64,000 bases of DNA from Paracoccaceae bacterium. Its GTDB lineage: Bacteria; Pseudomonadota; Alphaproteobacteria; Rhodobacterales; Rhodobacteraceae. The stretch lies in NCBI GenBank assembly GCA_026419405.1, contig JANZZL010000021.1:1-64000 (forward strand), read 5' to 3'. Numbering within the stretch: position 1 is the first letter of the stretch; every line of letters begins with the position of its first letter. A program made the position numbers and the translations under genes. Below the pieces are notes generated by a model. It worked only from the letters and a program-made list of their open reading frames with translations. It had not been told where the DNA came from and made no database searches. Of this stretch, positions 48,872 through 58,205 are shown in pieces.

Positions 48872-49840
48872 ATGAAAAAGGTTCTTCTCGCCACGACCGC
48901 CCTGGTGGGCCTCGCTGGCGCGGCGGCCGCCGAGGTGACGGTCTCGGGCTCGGCCGAGATGGGTATCGTCGGCGGCGGTGTGAATGCGACCAACGGCTCG
49001 GGCGGCGAAACCCAGTTCTGGAACGACGTCGACGTCAAGTTCACGCTCACGGGCGAGTCGGACTCGGGCCTGTCCTTCGGCGCCGACATCGACCTCGACG
49101 AGGCCGGCAACCTCGGTGACGAGTTCGACAACATCGGCACCGCCATCTTCATCTCGGGCGCCTTCGGCACCCTGACGCTGGGCGACACCGACGGCGCCAT
49201 CGACTGGGCGATCACCGATGCCGGCAACATCGGCAACCCCGGCTCGATCGACGACGCCGAAACCTCGCACCTCGGCTACAACGGCTCGTTCGGCGACGGC
49301 GAGTTCGACAACCAGGTGCTGCGCTACGACTATTCGTTCGGCGCGGTCGGCGTCGCGGTGTCGTACGAGCAGGGCGCGACCGGCGGTGGTGGCGTCCTGC
49401 TGGCGGGCGATCCGGAAGGCACGATCGCCCTCGGCGTGAAGTATGCGCTCGACCTCGGCGGCACCACGGTCAACCTCGGCGGCGGTGTCTCGCAGACCGA
49501 CTTCGTGGGCGACGAGCGTCAGATCTGGGCGCTCGGCGCGGCGGCCGAGTTCGGCGGCGGCTTCCAGGCCGGCATCACCTACCAGGACTGGAACTATGAC
49601 GTCGGCGAAGACGTGACCCATGTCGGCGTCGGCCTCGGCTACGAGTCGGGCCCGATCTCGGTGCACGCCAACTGGGGTCAGTACGACTTCGCGACCTCGG
49701 ATGACGTCGACGGCTTCGGCATCGCCGCGGCCTACGACCTCGGCGGCGGTCTCTCGGTCCACGCCGCCTACGCCGACAGCGACGACGGCTCCACCGCCGA
49801 CTACGCGACCTGGTCGCTCGGCGTGGCGATGTCGTTCTGA
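48872..49840 (+). CDS. General porin (outer membrane)
   Basis: The 322-residue protein has a signal peptide (MKKVLLATTALVGLAGAAAA) and a mature start EVTVSGSAEMGIVGGG typical of Rhodobacter-type porins. It is acidic and rich in Gly, Asp and Ala with alternating beta-strand pattern, ending in the aromatic WSLGVAMSF, an outer-membrane insertion signal. It makes a trimeric diffusion channel. A strong rho-independent terminator follows, marking a single-gene unit. Confidence 0.92.
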   Translation: MKKVLLATTALVGLAGAAAAEVTVSGSAEMGIVGGGVNATNGSGGETQFWNDVDVKFTLTGESDSGLSFGADIDLDEAGNLGDEFDNIGTAIFISGAFGTLTLGDTDGAIDWAITDAGNIGNPGSIDDAETSHLGYNGSFGDGEFDNQVLRYDYSFGAVGVAVSYEQGATGGGGVLLAGDPEGTIALGVKYALDLGGTTVNLGGGVSQTDFVGDERQIWALGAAAEFGGGFQAGITYQDWNYDVGEDVTHVGVGLGYESGPISVHANWGQYDFATSDDVDGFGIAAAYDLGGGLSVHAAYADSDDGSTADYATWSLGVAMSF

Positions 49841-49867
49841 TCCGACCGGATCACGCGATACGGGAAG

Positions 49868-49898
49868 GAGCGGGCCCTCGTGCCCGCTCTTTTCTTTT
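49868..49898 (+). terminator. Rho-independent terminator of the porin gene
   Basis: GAGCGGGC (49868-49875) pairs perfectly with GCCCGCTC (49882-49889) around a 6-base loop, followed by TTTTCTTTT (49890-49898). It begins 28 bases after the porin stop. Confidence 0.9.
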
Positions 49899-49924
49899 CC
49901 GGCGCGGGGCGCGATACCGGGACC

Positions 49925-51409
49925 ATGCCGAACCAGCGCCCCGCCCCCCGCCCGATCCCCGACATCACCAGCGTGCTCAAGGCCGCGCGCGACCGGCTCG
50001 CGGCGGGCGATATCGCCGCGGCGAAGACGACCATCGCCAATGTCCTCAAGCTCGCCCCGAACTCGCTCGATGCCTGGAACGGCCTCGGCCATGCCTGCCG
50101 GGCCGAGGGCGACCACCTCGGCGCGCTGAACGCCTTCGACCGTTCGCTGAAGCTGAAGCCCGCGCAGCCGCAGGTGATCGCCGCCCGCGCGCAGACGCTG
50201 GCCGACCTCGGCCGCACTGCCGAGGCGGCCCGCGCCTATGACCAGCTCATCGCCATGTTCCCGCGCGAGGTGAAGCCGCGCGCCGACAAGGCGCACCTCC
50301 TCCAGCAGGCGGGCGACTTCGACGCCGCCGAGGCCGAATTCCGCAAGGCGCTGGAGCTCGCCCCCGACGACGGCGAGCTTTACCGCGTGTTCCTGCGCAC
50401 CAAGAAGCTTTCCCCCGACGATCCCGTGATCGCCGAGATGGAGCGGCTCTGGGCGAAGGACGGGCTTTCGCAGCGCTCGCGCGCGCATCTCGGCTTCGCG
50501 CTCGCCAAGGCGATGGAGGACATCGGCCGGCACGACCGGGTCTTCGCCTACCTCAGGCCTGCGAACCAGGCGATGCGCCGGCTTCAGCCCTTCGACATCG
50601 AGGAGCGCGCGCGGCGCCTGGGCGCGCTGCTCGACGCCTTCCGCGGCCACGACTGGGCCCGCCACCCCGCCGCCGCGCCGGGGGATTTCGGCCCGATCTT
50701 CGTGAGCGGCCTGCCCCGGTCGGGCACGACGCTGGTCGAGCAGATCGTCTCGGCGCATCCGCAGGTCGAGGGCGGCGGCGAACTGGCGATCCTGTTCCGC
50801 ATGGCGACCGACCTGCTCGCCACGCCCGAAGGCGGCTTCCGGCCGGTGGGCGCGCTTTCGCCCGCGGATCTCGCCCGCCTCGCCCGGGGCTACGAGACGC
50901 GCGCGCGCCGGGCGCTGAAGTTCGACCGGCGCTTCACCGACAAGTCGATCCAGACCGACATGGTGGCGGGCCTCGTGCGCATGGCGATGCCCGGCGCGCG
51001 CATCATCGAGGTCGCCCGCGACCCGCGCGACACGCTCTTCTCGATCTACAAGAACGTGTTCACGCCGGGAAAGCATCTCTACGCCTACGACCTGCGCGAC
51101 CTCGCCCGCTACTGGAAGCTGCACCGCCGCTTCGTGGAGTTCTGGGACGAGGCGATCCCCGGCCTGTTCCACCACGTCCGCTACGAAACCCTGGTGGCCG
51201 AGTTCGAACCCGTGGCCCGGGCGATGGTCGCCGCGGCCGACCTGCCCTGGGACGACGCCTGCCTTCGCTATGACCGCAACCGCCGGCAGGTGAAGACGCT
51301 CTCCACCCACCAGGTGCGCCAGCCGATCTACGACTCCTCGGTCGGCGCCTGGCGGCGGCACGCGGAGGATCTCGCCGAGATGCTGGAAGAGCTGGGAGAG
51401 GTCGCATGA
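49925..51409 (+). CDS. TPR-repeat sulfotransferase family protein
   Basis: The 494-residue protein has about four N-terminal TPR repeats (about 10-190; LAPNSLDAWNGLGHACRAEGD, LELAPDDGELYRVF) and a C-terminal sulfotransferase domain. The PAPS-binding loop is FVSGLPRSGTTLVEQIVSAHP, in parts, near 260, with VARDPRDTLFSIYKN at about 360. It would sulfate an unknown acceptor, possibly a surface glycan or peptide. The start at 49925 avoids a longer frame lying within the porin terminator. It overlaps yggS by 4 nt. Confidence 0.85.
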   Translation: MPNQRPAPRPIPDITSVLKAARDRLAAGDIAAAKTTIANVLKLAPNSLDAWNGLGHACRAEGDHLGALNAFDRSLKLKPAQPQVIAARAQTLADLGRTAEAARAYDQLIAMFPREVKPRADKAHLLQQAGDFDAAEAEFRKALELAPDDGELYRVFLRTKKLSPDDPVIAEMERLWAKDGLSQRSRAHLGFALAKAMEDIGRHDRVFAYLRPANQAMRRLQPFDIEERARRLGALLDAFRGHDWARHPAAAPGDFGPIFVSGLPRSGTTLVEQIVSAHPQVEGGGELAILFRMATDLLATPEGGFRPVGALSPADLARLARGYETRARRALKFDRRFTDKSIQTDMVAGLVRMAMPGARIIEVARDPRDTLFSIYKNVFTPGKHLYAYDLRDLARYWKLHRRFVEFWDEAIPGLFHHVRYETLVAEFEPVARAMVAAADLPWDDACLRYDRNRRQVKTLSTHQVRQPIYDSSVGAWRRHAEDLAEMLEELGEVA

Positions 51410-52068
51410 GCGCCCTTGCCGAGATCCGCGCGCGCATCGCCACCGCCGAGGCCGCCGCCGGCCGCGCACCCGGCTCGGTCAGGCTGATCGCCGTGTCGAA
51501 GGTCCAGCCGCTCGACCGGATCGAGGCGGTCCTTGCCGAAGGTCATCGCCTCTTCGGCGAGAACCGCGTGCAGGAGGCGGCCGGCAAGTGGCCGGCGCTG
51601 CGCGCGCGCTTTCCGGGAACCGAGGTCCACCTGATCGGGCCGCTCCAGACCAACAAGGCGCGCCAGGCGATGGAGCTGTTCGAGGCGATCCATTCGCTGG
51701 ACCGTCCGAAGCTTGCCCGGACGCTCGCCCGGCTGGCGCAGGAACTCGGCCGCTGCCCCGACCTCTTCGTGCAGGTGAACACGGGCGAGGAGCCGCAGAA
51801 GGCCGGCGTCGCGCCCGCCGAGGCCGATGCCTTCATCGCCGAATGCCGGTCGCTCGACCTTCCCGTGGTCGGGCTCATGTGCATTCCGCCGGTGAACGAG
51901 GAGCCCGCGCTGCACTTCGCGCTTCTGGCGAAGATCGCCGCGCGCAACGGCCTCGCGGGCCTGTCGATGGGCATGAGCGATGATTTCGAACGCGCCATCG
52001 CCCAGGGCGCGACCCATGTCCGCATCGGCTCGGCGCTGTTCGGCGCGCGCGCCTACGAGCCGGGCTAG
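51406..52068 (+). CDS. YggS-family pyridoxal phosphate homeostasis protein
   Basis: The 220-residue single-domain protein has the PLP lysine in RLIAVSKVQ (K32), GENRVQEAAGKW, HLIGPLQTNKAR, and the C-terminal GMSDDFERAIAQGATHVRIGSALFG. The family keeps free PLP in balance and is found in nearly all bacteria. Its ATG overlaps the sulfotransferase stop (ATGA). Its stop shares a CTAG with the stop of the amylosucrase gene on the other strand. Confidence 0.95.
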   Translation: MSALAEIRARIATAEAAAGRAPGSVRLIAVSKVQPLDRIEAVLAEGHRLFGENRVQEAAGKWPALRARFPGTEVHLIGPLQTNKARQAMELFEAIHSLDRPKLARTLARLAQELGRCPDLFVQVNTGEEPQKAGVAPAEADAFIAECRSLDLPVVGLMCIPPVNEEPALHFALLAKIAARNGLAGLSMGMSDDFERAIAQGATHVRIGSALFGARAYEPG

Positions 52069-53948
52069 CCCAGCCAGACCCGCGCGTAGGGCGGCAGCGC
52101 GATGTTGCTGCCGTGCGGCTCCACCGGCCGGTCCGACAGCAGGTCGTGCAGGCCGGCGACGCCCAGTCCCTGCACCCAGGCCACCGGCAGGTGCAGCCAG
52201 CTTTCGCTGAAGTTGAACAGGCAGAGCACGGCCCCCGTCGGTGACCGGCGCAGGAAGGCGAAGATGCCCGGCGCCTCGCACCGGACCACCTCGGTCGGCA
52301 CCGCGCCGTGCAGCGCCGGGGTCGCCCGGCGCCGCGCCAGGATGTGGCGGATGCCCCGGAACACCCGTGCGGCCGGGGTGTCGGCCTCGTGGCGCGTGGC
52401 GGCCGCCTCCCAGTCCATCGCCGGGCGGTGGATCCACCGGCTGTCATGCGCATGGTCGGGCCGGTCGCGGTAGCCGTAGTCGTTGAGCAACGCGATCTCG
52501 TCGCCCATGTAGACCAGCGGGATCCCGCCCCAGGCGGCGATCAGCGCGTGCCCCATCAGGATCCGCTGCACCGCAAGCTCCGCCGCGGCGGCGTCGCCCG
52601 CCTCGAGCGCCTTCTCCAGCCCGCAGAGCGAGGCGCAGGTGCCCGAGATCCGCTTGTCGCCGGTCGCCTCGTTCACCTGGAACAGCGCGCCCTTCGCGAA
52701 GCTGCCGGGAAAGCTGCCCTCGTAGAACTCCGACAGGAAGGCCCGGTGCGCGGGGCCCGAGAGCCCGACCGCCGCCGCATCCTCGTCGGTCACCGCCCAG
52801 CCGATGTCGTCGTGGCAGCGGACGTAGGTCGCATAGGTCGCGTTCGTCAGCACCGGCGGGAAATGCGTGCCCATGACATGCGTCATCAGCCGCGTGTCGC
52901 GGCTGGCCAGCGCCGACCAGAACTGCACCATCAGGCTGTTGTGGTAGGCGAGGTTGCCTTCCTTCCCGTCGTGCATCCCGCGGCCGAGGTAGGGCAGCAT
53001 CTCGGCCGGCGAGACGATCGCCTCCTCGAGGTGGATCACCGCCGGCGCGGCGATCCGACTCGCCGCCCGCAGCGCCTGGAGGATCATGTGCACCTCGGGC
53101 TCCGACTGGCAGCGCGTGCCCATCCGCTTCCACATGAAGGCCACCGCATCCAGCCGCAGGACATCGACGCCCTTGTTGGCCAGGAACAGCATGATCCCGA
53201 CGATCTCGAGGAACACCGCCGGATTCGCCCAGTTGAGGTCCCACTGGTGTTCGTTGAACGTGGTCCAGACCCACTTGCCGATCTCGGGGTAGAAGGTGAA
53301 GTTGCCCGGCGCGTTGTCGGGGAACACCTCGACCAGCGTGCGCTCGTATTCCTTCGGCAGCCGGTCGTCGTCGAACATCAGGTAGTAGTCGCGGTAGCGC
53401 GGGTCGCCCGCCGCCGCCGCCCGCGCCCAGGCGTGCTCCTTGGCGGTGTGGTTCAGCACCAGGTCCACGCAGAGCGAGATGCCGCGCGCCCGCAGCGCCC
53501 GTGCCACGGCCTCGAAGTCGCGCATCGTGCCGTAGGCGGGGTTGATGGCGCGGTAGTCCATCACCGAATAGCCGCCGTCGCTGTCGCCGGGGCGCGGCTT
53601 CAGGCAGGGCATCATGTGCACATAGCTGACGCCGAGGTCCGCGAGGTAGTCGAGCCGGTCGAGAACCCCCTTCAGCGTTCCGGCGAAGCGGTCGATGTAG
53701 AAGACGTAGCCCGCCATCTCGGGGCGCTGGAACCAGTCGGGCTGGAGATCGCGCCTGAGGTCCAGCCGCTTGAGGTCGGCCGGCCGCGCCGCCCAGGCCG
53801 CGTGCAGCTCGGCCAGCAGCGCCTCGCGGAAGGCCGGGTAGTCCTCCCGGTGGCCGTAGAGCGCCTCGAGCATCGGCCACAGGTCGGGCCCGCTGCGCTC
53901 GAGGCGGAGCTGGAAGATGTCCTCTTCGGCGGCCGTCAGGCGGGGCAT
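52065..53948 (-). CDS. Amylosucrase (GH13 subfamily 4)
   Basis: The 627-residue GH13 enzyme has the nucleophile D267 in VDVLRLDAVAF, acid E309 in HLEEAIVS, VDLVLNHTAKEHAW, and CHDDIGW with H379-D380. These and the length match Neisseria amylosucrase (636). It uses sucrose to build alpha-1,4-glucan, releasing fructose. GGGAGG is just before the ATG at 53948; a GTG one codon earlier is possible. No sucrose transport, fructokinase or glycogen genes are near. Sucrose hydrolase activity is an alternative. Confidence 0.9.
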   Translation of the reverse strand: MPRLTAAEEDIFQLRLERSGPDLWPMLEALYGHREDYPAFREALLAELHAAWAARPADLKRLDLRRDLQPDWFQRPEMAGYVFYIDRFAGTLKGVLDRLDYLADLGVSYVHMMPCLKPRPGDSDGGYSVMDYRAINPAYGTMRDFEAVARALRARGISLCVDLVLNHTAKEHAWARAAAAGDPRYRDYYLMFDDDRLPKEYERTLVEVFPDNAPGNFTFYPEIGKWVWTTFNEHQWDLNWANPAVFLEIVGIMLFLANKGVDVLRLDAVAFMWKRMGTRCQSEPEVHMILQALRAASRIAAPAVIHLEEAIVSPAEMLPYLGRGMHDGKEGNLAYHNSLMVQFWSALASRDTRLMTHVMGTHFPPVLTNATYATYVRCHDDIGWAVTDEDAAAVGLSGPAHRAFLSEFYEGSFPGSFAKGALFQVNEATGDKRISGTCASLCGLEKALEAGDAAAAELAVQRILMGHALIAAWGGIPLVYMGDEIALLNDYGYRDRPDHAHDSRWIHRPAMDWEAAATRHEADTPAARVFRGIRHILARRRATPALHGAVPTEVVRCEAPGIFAFLRRSPTGAVLCLFNFSESWLHLPVAWVQGLGVAGLHDLLSDRPVEPHGSNIALPPYARVWLG

Positions 53949-54015
53949 CACGTCCTCCCGTTCGCGGTGACGTTAGCGCTCGCGCGCCGCGCCGGGAAGG
54001 GGCCGGCGCCGGGGC

Positions 54016-54519
54016 TCATCCGCGCACGATCAGCCGCGTCCCGCAGCCGATCCGCGCCACGATCCACAGCAGGTGGTCGCGCCGGAAGGCGACGCAGCCC
54101 GCCGTGGGGCGGCGCGGGCCGCGCCAGAGATGCACGAAGATCGCCGAGCCGCGGCCGGGCTCGGCCTGCGGCCAGTTCCAGTCGGTGACCAGCACCACGT
54201 CGTAGAGCGGATCGGCGCGCCGCAGCCGCTCGTGCGAGAAGCCGTGCGGCGCGCGGACCATCAGGTTGTAGTCGGGGTCGGCGGGGTCGTCCGACCAGAG
54301 GTCGGCGGGGCCGATCGGCAGCGCCCAGTCGCAGGGCCGCGCCAGCCGGTCCGCCCGCCAGAGGCAGCCGACGATGCGGTGCACGCCGGCCGGCGTCGCC
54401 CCGTCGCCCTCGCGCTTGGCCTCCGGCGGCACGATCCCGCCCCGGCCGAGCGCGACCGGAAAGGTCCGGCCGAGGAACCGCGCGGCATGGCGCGTGATGA
54501 CGAGATCGCGCGGGGTCAT
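54016..54519 (-). CDS. L,D-transpeptidase (YkuD)-fold protein, no signal peptide
   Basis: The 167-residue protein has a YkuD-type active site with H near AIFVHLWRG and the cysteine in RPTAGCVAFRRDHLLWI. A DYNLMVRAPHG block matches the YnhG/ErfK-like C-terminal plan. Unlike most L,D-transpeptidases, no signal peptide or membrane anchor is evident. That may mean a missed start or cytoplasmic use. It lies 67 bases from amylosucrase on the same strand. Confidence 0.82.
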   Translation of the reverse strand: MTPRDLVITRHAARFLGRTFPVALGRGGIVPPEAKREGDGATPAGVHRIVGCLWRADRLARPCDWALPIGPADLWSDDPADPDYNLMVRAPHGFSHERLRRADPLYDVVLVTDWNWPQAEPGRGSAIFVHLWRGPRRPTAGCVAFRRDHLLWIVARIGCGTRLIVRG

Positions 54520-54567
54520 GGCGCGCGCCGCCCCCTGACCCGCCGGGGGGAGGCCATGTCGTCGCGG

Positions 54568-55098
54568 TCAGGCGGGACCATAGCTCAGCCTCACCACCTC
54601 TCCGGCGATCCGCTCGCTCGCCAGCAGCCTCAGCCGCGGCCGGTGCCCGGCGAAGAACGGCCTGCCGGCGCCCAGCACGACCGGATGGAGATAGAGCCGG
54701 TATTCGTCGATCAGCCCCATCGCGCCGAGGCACGCCGCAAGCTCAGGGCCGGCCACGTCGATCTCTCCCGGCATGTCCTGCTTCAGCCGGCGTGCCGCCG
54801 CCCCGATGTCGCCCGCAAGCAGCGTCGCGTTGGGCCCGACCGGCCGCGCCGTGCGCGACACGACCCACTTCGGCTGCGCCCTCCAGGCGGCGGCGAAGGC
54901 GCGCTCGGCCTCGCCCCACTCCGGCCGGTCCTCGTCCCAGTAGCGCATGATCTCGTAGATCCGGCGGCCGTAGAGGCTTCCGGTCAGGCCGCGGACCTGC
55001 CCGATCCAGTGGGCGAACAGCTCCGGGTCGGGCGCGAAGCTCTCGTGATCGACGTAGCCGTCGAGCGACACGTTCATGCCGAAGACCAAGCGCGCCAT
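54568..55098 (-). CDS. RibD C-terminal/DHFR-like reductase family protein
   Basis: The 176-residue single-domain protein has the DHFR-like fold signs RLVFGMNVSLDGYVDHESF at its N-terminus, SLYGRRIYEIMRYW, and VAGPELAACL with LHPVVLGAGRPFFAG. This group (YyaP/YwjB-like) resembles the reductase half of RibD. The physiological substrate is unknown. It is followed by the YkuD-like gene on the same strand and preceded by ribA across 72 bases, which may be chance. Confidence 0.85.
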   Translation of the reverse strand: MARLVFGMNVSLDGYVDHESFAPDPELFAHWIGQVRGLTGSLYGRRIYEIMRYWDEDRPEWGEAERAFAAAWRAQPKWVVSRTARPVGPNATLLAGDIGAAARRLKQDMPGEIDVAGPELAACLGAMGLIDEYRLYLHPVVLGAGRPFFAGHRPRLRLLASERIAGEVVRLSYGPA

Positions 55099-55170
55099 GC
55101 CGGGCCTACGCCTGCCGCTGCCCGCCCCGAGCGCCCGCGCCCCGGCGGGCCGTCGCCGCGCGCCGCCCGC

Positions 55171-56262
55171 TCACAGCAGGTGCCCCGATTTCTTCGCCTT
55201 GGTCGCCAGGTAGCCGGCGTTGTGCCGCGTCCGGCCCACCTTGAGCGGCACGCGCTCGACCACCTCCACCCCCTGCGCCTCGAGCATGCGCATCTTCGCC
55301 GGGTTGTTGGTCAGCAGCCGGACCGAGGCGAAGCCCATTGCCTTCAGGATCGCCGCGCCGGTGCGGAAGTCGCGCTCGTCGTCCTCGAAGCCGAGGCGAT
55401 GGTTGGCCTCCACGGTGTCGAAGCCCTGGTCCTGGAGCGCGTAGGCCCGCATCTTGTTGGCAAGGCCGATCCCCCGCCCCTCCTGGTTGAGGTAGAGCAG
55501 GACGCCCGCCCCCGCCTCGCCCATCTGCGCCAGCGCCGCGCGCAGCTGCGGGCCGCAGTCGCACTTGAGCGAGCCGAGCAGGTCGCCGGTGAAGCAGGCC
55601 GAATGCAGCCGCGCCAGCACCGGCTGCCCGCGCGGCGGGGCGCCGATCTCGACGGCATAGTGCTCCTCGCCGCCGTCCTCGGGGCGGAACACATGCAGCC
55701 GCCCGGCCTCGGCCAGGGCCATCGGCAGACGGGCCGAAACCACCGGATGCAGGGGCGAGGTCTCGGACAGGGCGGCCGCCGCGGCGCCCATGTCGATCAG
55801 GGTGAGCGCCCGCGCGGCGGCCAGCGCGGCGCCGTCGGCCACCTCGAGCACCAGCACCGCCGGCAGCAGCCGCGCCGACTTCGCCAGCGCCAGCGCCCCG
55901 CGCTCCAGCGCCGCATCGCCCCCGCGCAGGGTGGCGAGCGGCCCCTTCATCGGCCGCGCGAGGTCGTCGGCGGGGTCGGCCACCGCCTGCACCCAGGCAA
56001 GCCCCGCGTCGCCGGGAACGACGATCCGGGCGAGGTCGCCGTCGTAGGCGCGCGCCTTCAGCGTCTCGGCCCGCCGCAGCGTGACGGCAAGCGTCAGCGT
56101 GCCACCCAGCGCCCGGAGCTGGGCGAGCCGCCCGGCCTCCACCGTCTCGGCGGCCGCCACCAGGATCGCGCGGCCGCCGCCCGACAGCACCACGGGCAGT
56201 CCCATGCGCAGGTCGGCGCGCGCGCGCGCCAGAAGCTCGACGGTGGTGGGGGCGAGGCTCAT
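55171..56262 (-). CDS. ribA: GTP cyclohydrolase II (with N-terminal extension)
   Basis: The 363-residue protein has a C-terminal GTP cyclohydrolase II domain from about 185. Zinc ligands C223, C234 and C236 lie in ACFTGDLLG and LKCDCGPQL, with [18 protein letters not shown] and [15 protein letters not shown] following. It opens GTP in the first step of riboflavin synthesis. The ~180-residue N-terminal part is not a DHBP synthase (RibB) by motif; its role is unclear. The start at 56262 has GAAGGGAAG before it. It is divergent from the response regulator gene. Confidence 0.9.
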   Translation of the reverse strand: MSLAPTTVELLARARADLRMGLPVVLSGGGRAILVAAAETVEAGRLAQLRALGGTLTLAVTLRRAETLKARAYDGDLARIVVPGDAGLAWVQAVADPADDLARPMKGPLATLRGGDAALERGALALAKSARLLPAVLVLEVADGAALAAARALTLIDMGAAAAALSETSPLHPVVSARLPMALAEAGRLHVFRPEDGGEEHYAVEIGAPPRGQPVLARLHSACFTGDLLGSLKCDCGPQLRAALAQMGEAGAGVLLYLNQEGRGIGLANKMRAYALQDQGFDTVEANHRLGFEDDERDFRTGAAILKAMGFASVRLLTNNPAKMRMLEAQGVEVVERVPLKVGRTRHNAGYLATKAKKSGHLL

Positions 56263-56424
56263 GCTTCCCTTCGCGGACCGGACAGGTCCATGTAGTCGCG
56301 CGGCGCGGCGATTGAAACATTTTCCCGCAGCGCGACACGTCCGCGTGAGGTCGGGCGCGTGATTCTTGCCTGCCGGGCGCGTCGGGCGCATCTGCGGAAG
56401 AAACGGCCACGGGAGACGACCGCG

Positions 56425-57111
56425 ATGACCGGACTGAAGAAGATCCTGCTCGTCGACGACGACGATGACCTGCGCGAGGCACTGAGCGAGCAGCTCGTCA
56501 TGACCGAGGACTTCGACGTGTTCGAGGCCGGGACGGGCGGCGAGGCCCTGGCCCGCATCCGCGAGCAGCACTACGACCTCGTGATCCTCGACGTCGGCCT
56601 GCCCGACACCGACGGGCGCGAGCTCTGCCGGGTGCTGCGCAAGCACGGCGTCAAATGCCCGATCGTCATGCTCACCGGCCACGACAGCGACGCCGACACG
56701 ATCCTGGGGCTCGACGCCGGGGCGAACGACTACGTGACCAAGCCCTTCAGGTTCCCCGTCCTCCTCGCCCGGATAAGGGCGCAGCTGCGCACCCACGAGC
56801 AGAGCGAGGATGCCGTCTTCCAGCTCGGCCCCTATATCTTCAAGCCGTCGATGAAGATGCTGATCGACGAGCGCGACCGGAAGATCCGGCTGACCGAGAA
56901 GGAGACGAACATCCTCAAGTTCCTCTACCGCGCGCCCGATGGCGTGGTGCCGCGCGACGTGCTCCTGCACGAGGTCTGGGGCTACAACGCCGGGGTCACG
57001 ACCCACACGCTCGAGACGCATATCTACCGGCTTCGCCAGAAAATTGAACCGGATCCGTCGAATGCACGCCTTCTTGTCACCGAATCCGGCGGGTACAGAC
57101 TCGTGTCGTAG
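56425..57111 (+). CDS. OmpR-family response regulator, CenR-like
   Basis: The 228-residue regulator has a receiver domain with acidic pocket DDDDD (11-15), phospho-acceptor D56 in LVILDVGLP and K106 in [10 protein letters not shown], then an OmpR-type winged helix (about 130-228; [32 protein letters not shown]). The sequence recalls CenR, an essential envelope/division regulator in Caulobacter and Rhodobacter. No histidine kinase is adjacent. GGGAGA precedes the ATG. A strong terminator ends the unit. Confidence 0.9.
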   Translation: MTGLKKILLVDDDDDLREALSEQLVMTEDFDVFEAGTGGEALARIREQHYDLVILDVGLPDTDGRELCRVLRKHGVKCPIVMLTGHDSDADTILGLDAGANDYVTKPFRFPVLLARIRAQLRTHEQSEDAVFQLGPYIFKPSMKMLIDERDRKIRLTEKETNILKFLYRAPDGVVPRDVLLHEVWGYNAGVTTHTLETHIYRLRQKIEPDPSNARLLVTESGGYRLVS

Positions 57112-57177
57112 GTCAGGCGGTTGGTCGAATCCCCTGCCCGCGTCGGGGTCATGGCGCGGGATCCTCCCTGTTGGACT

Positions 57178-57205
57178 GGCCCGGGTTTCGACCCGGGCCT
57201 TTTTT
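57178..57205 (+). terminator. Strong rho-independent terminator after the response regulator
   Basis: GGCCCGGGT (57178-57186) and ACCCGGGCC (57191-57199) form a perfect 9-bp stem with a TTCG tetraloop, then T6 (57200-57205). It begins 66 bases after the regulator stop and stands before the exonuclease III gene. Confidence 0.95.
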
Positions 57206-57299
57206 CCGTGCGCGCCCCGCGCCGTGCCCCGGCGCCGCGCATTGTGAATGCCGCGGGGCCGGCCTAGAAGGGGTGGCGTCCGGCCCGGGAGACGCGCGC

Positions 57300-58088
57300 G
57301 TGCCCTTCACCATCGCCACCTGGAACATCAATTCCGTCCGCCTGCGCGAGGCGCTGGTGGTCCGCCTCCTGGCCGAGGAGGCGCCCGACATCCTCTGCCT
57401 CCAGGAATGCAAGAGCCCGGTCGAGAGCCTGCCGCTCGCGACCTTCCGCGCCGCCGGCTACGGCCACGTCGTTGCCCGGGGGCAGAAGGGCTACAACGGC
57501 GTCGCCATCCTCTCGCGGCTGCCCCTCGAGGATGCGGGCAGCCTCGACCTCGCCGGGCTCGGCCATGCCCGGCACGTCGCGGCGCGGCTGCCGAACGGCG
57601 TCACCGTGCACAACTTCTACGTCCCTGCCGGCGGCGACCTGCCCGACCCCGAGGCGAACGTGAAGTTCGCCCAGAAGCTCGCCTACGTGGCCGGCCTGCG
57701 CGACTGGGGCCGGGCCGGGCGGCCGCGGCGCTCCATCCTCGTCGGCGATCTCAACATCGCCCCGCGCGAGGACGACGTGTGGAACCACCGGCAGCTTCTC
57801 AAGATCGTGAGCCACACCCCGGTCGAGACGAACCTGCTCGGCGATGCGCAGGAGGCCGGCGGCTGGGTGGACGTCACCCGCCAGGACATCCCCTCGGGCC
57901 GGCTCTACAGCTGGTGGTCCTACCGCGCGCCCGACTGGGATGCGGCCGACAGGGGACGGCGGCTCGACCACATCTGGGCCTCGCCCGACATCGCCGGCGC
58001 GGCGCATGGCAGCCGCATCCTGCGCGCCGCCCGCGGCTGGGACCAGCCCTCCGACCACGCCCCGGTTTTTGCCACATTCGACCTGTAA
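57300..58088 (+). CDS. xthA: Exodeoxyribonuclease III
   Basis: The 262-residue EEP-family nuclease has [14 protein letters not shown], the metal glutamate in [32 protein letters not shown], and the C-terminal LDHIWAS...[14 protein letters not shown]. It cuts DNA at AP sites and removes 3' blocks in base-excision repair. The start is a GTG at 57300 with GGGAGA 8 nt before; an upstream frame overlaps the terminator and is rejected. Confidence 0.93.
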   Translation: MPFTIATWNINSVRLREALVVRLLAEEAPDILCLQECKSPVESLPLATFRAAGYGHVVARGQKGYNGVAILSRLPLEDAGSLDLAGLGHARHVAARLPNGVTVHNFYVPAGGDLPDPEANVKFAQKLAYVAGLRDWGRAGRPRRSILVGDLNIAPREDDVWNHRQLLKIVSHTPVETNLLGDAQEAGGWVDVTRQDIPSGRLYSWWSYRAPDWDAADRGRRLDHIWASPDIAGAAHGSRILRAARGWDQPSDHAPVFATFDL

Positions 58089-58205
58089 CAGGCCATGCCA
58101 GGGCGCAGAGGGCCCGGAGGGACCGTGGTGTTCGGGGCGATGAGCGGGCGGTGTCGGACGGCTGTTCGCGGCGCAAGGCCGCGCCGCGGCGCGGGGCGCT
58201 GACCC

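Noticed and set aside
56263-56424. FMN riboswitch before ribA
   Set aside because: The region lacks the conserved RFN junction sequences; only a short AT-rich patch is seen.
57112-57177. Possible tRNA after the response regulator gene
   Set aside because: The segment has words recalling a T-loop but does not fold into a cloverleaf and is too short.
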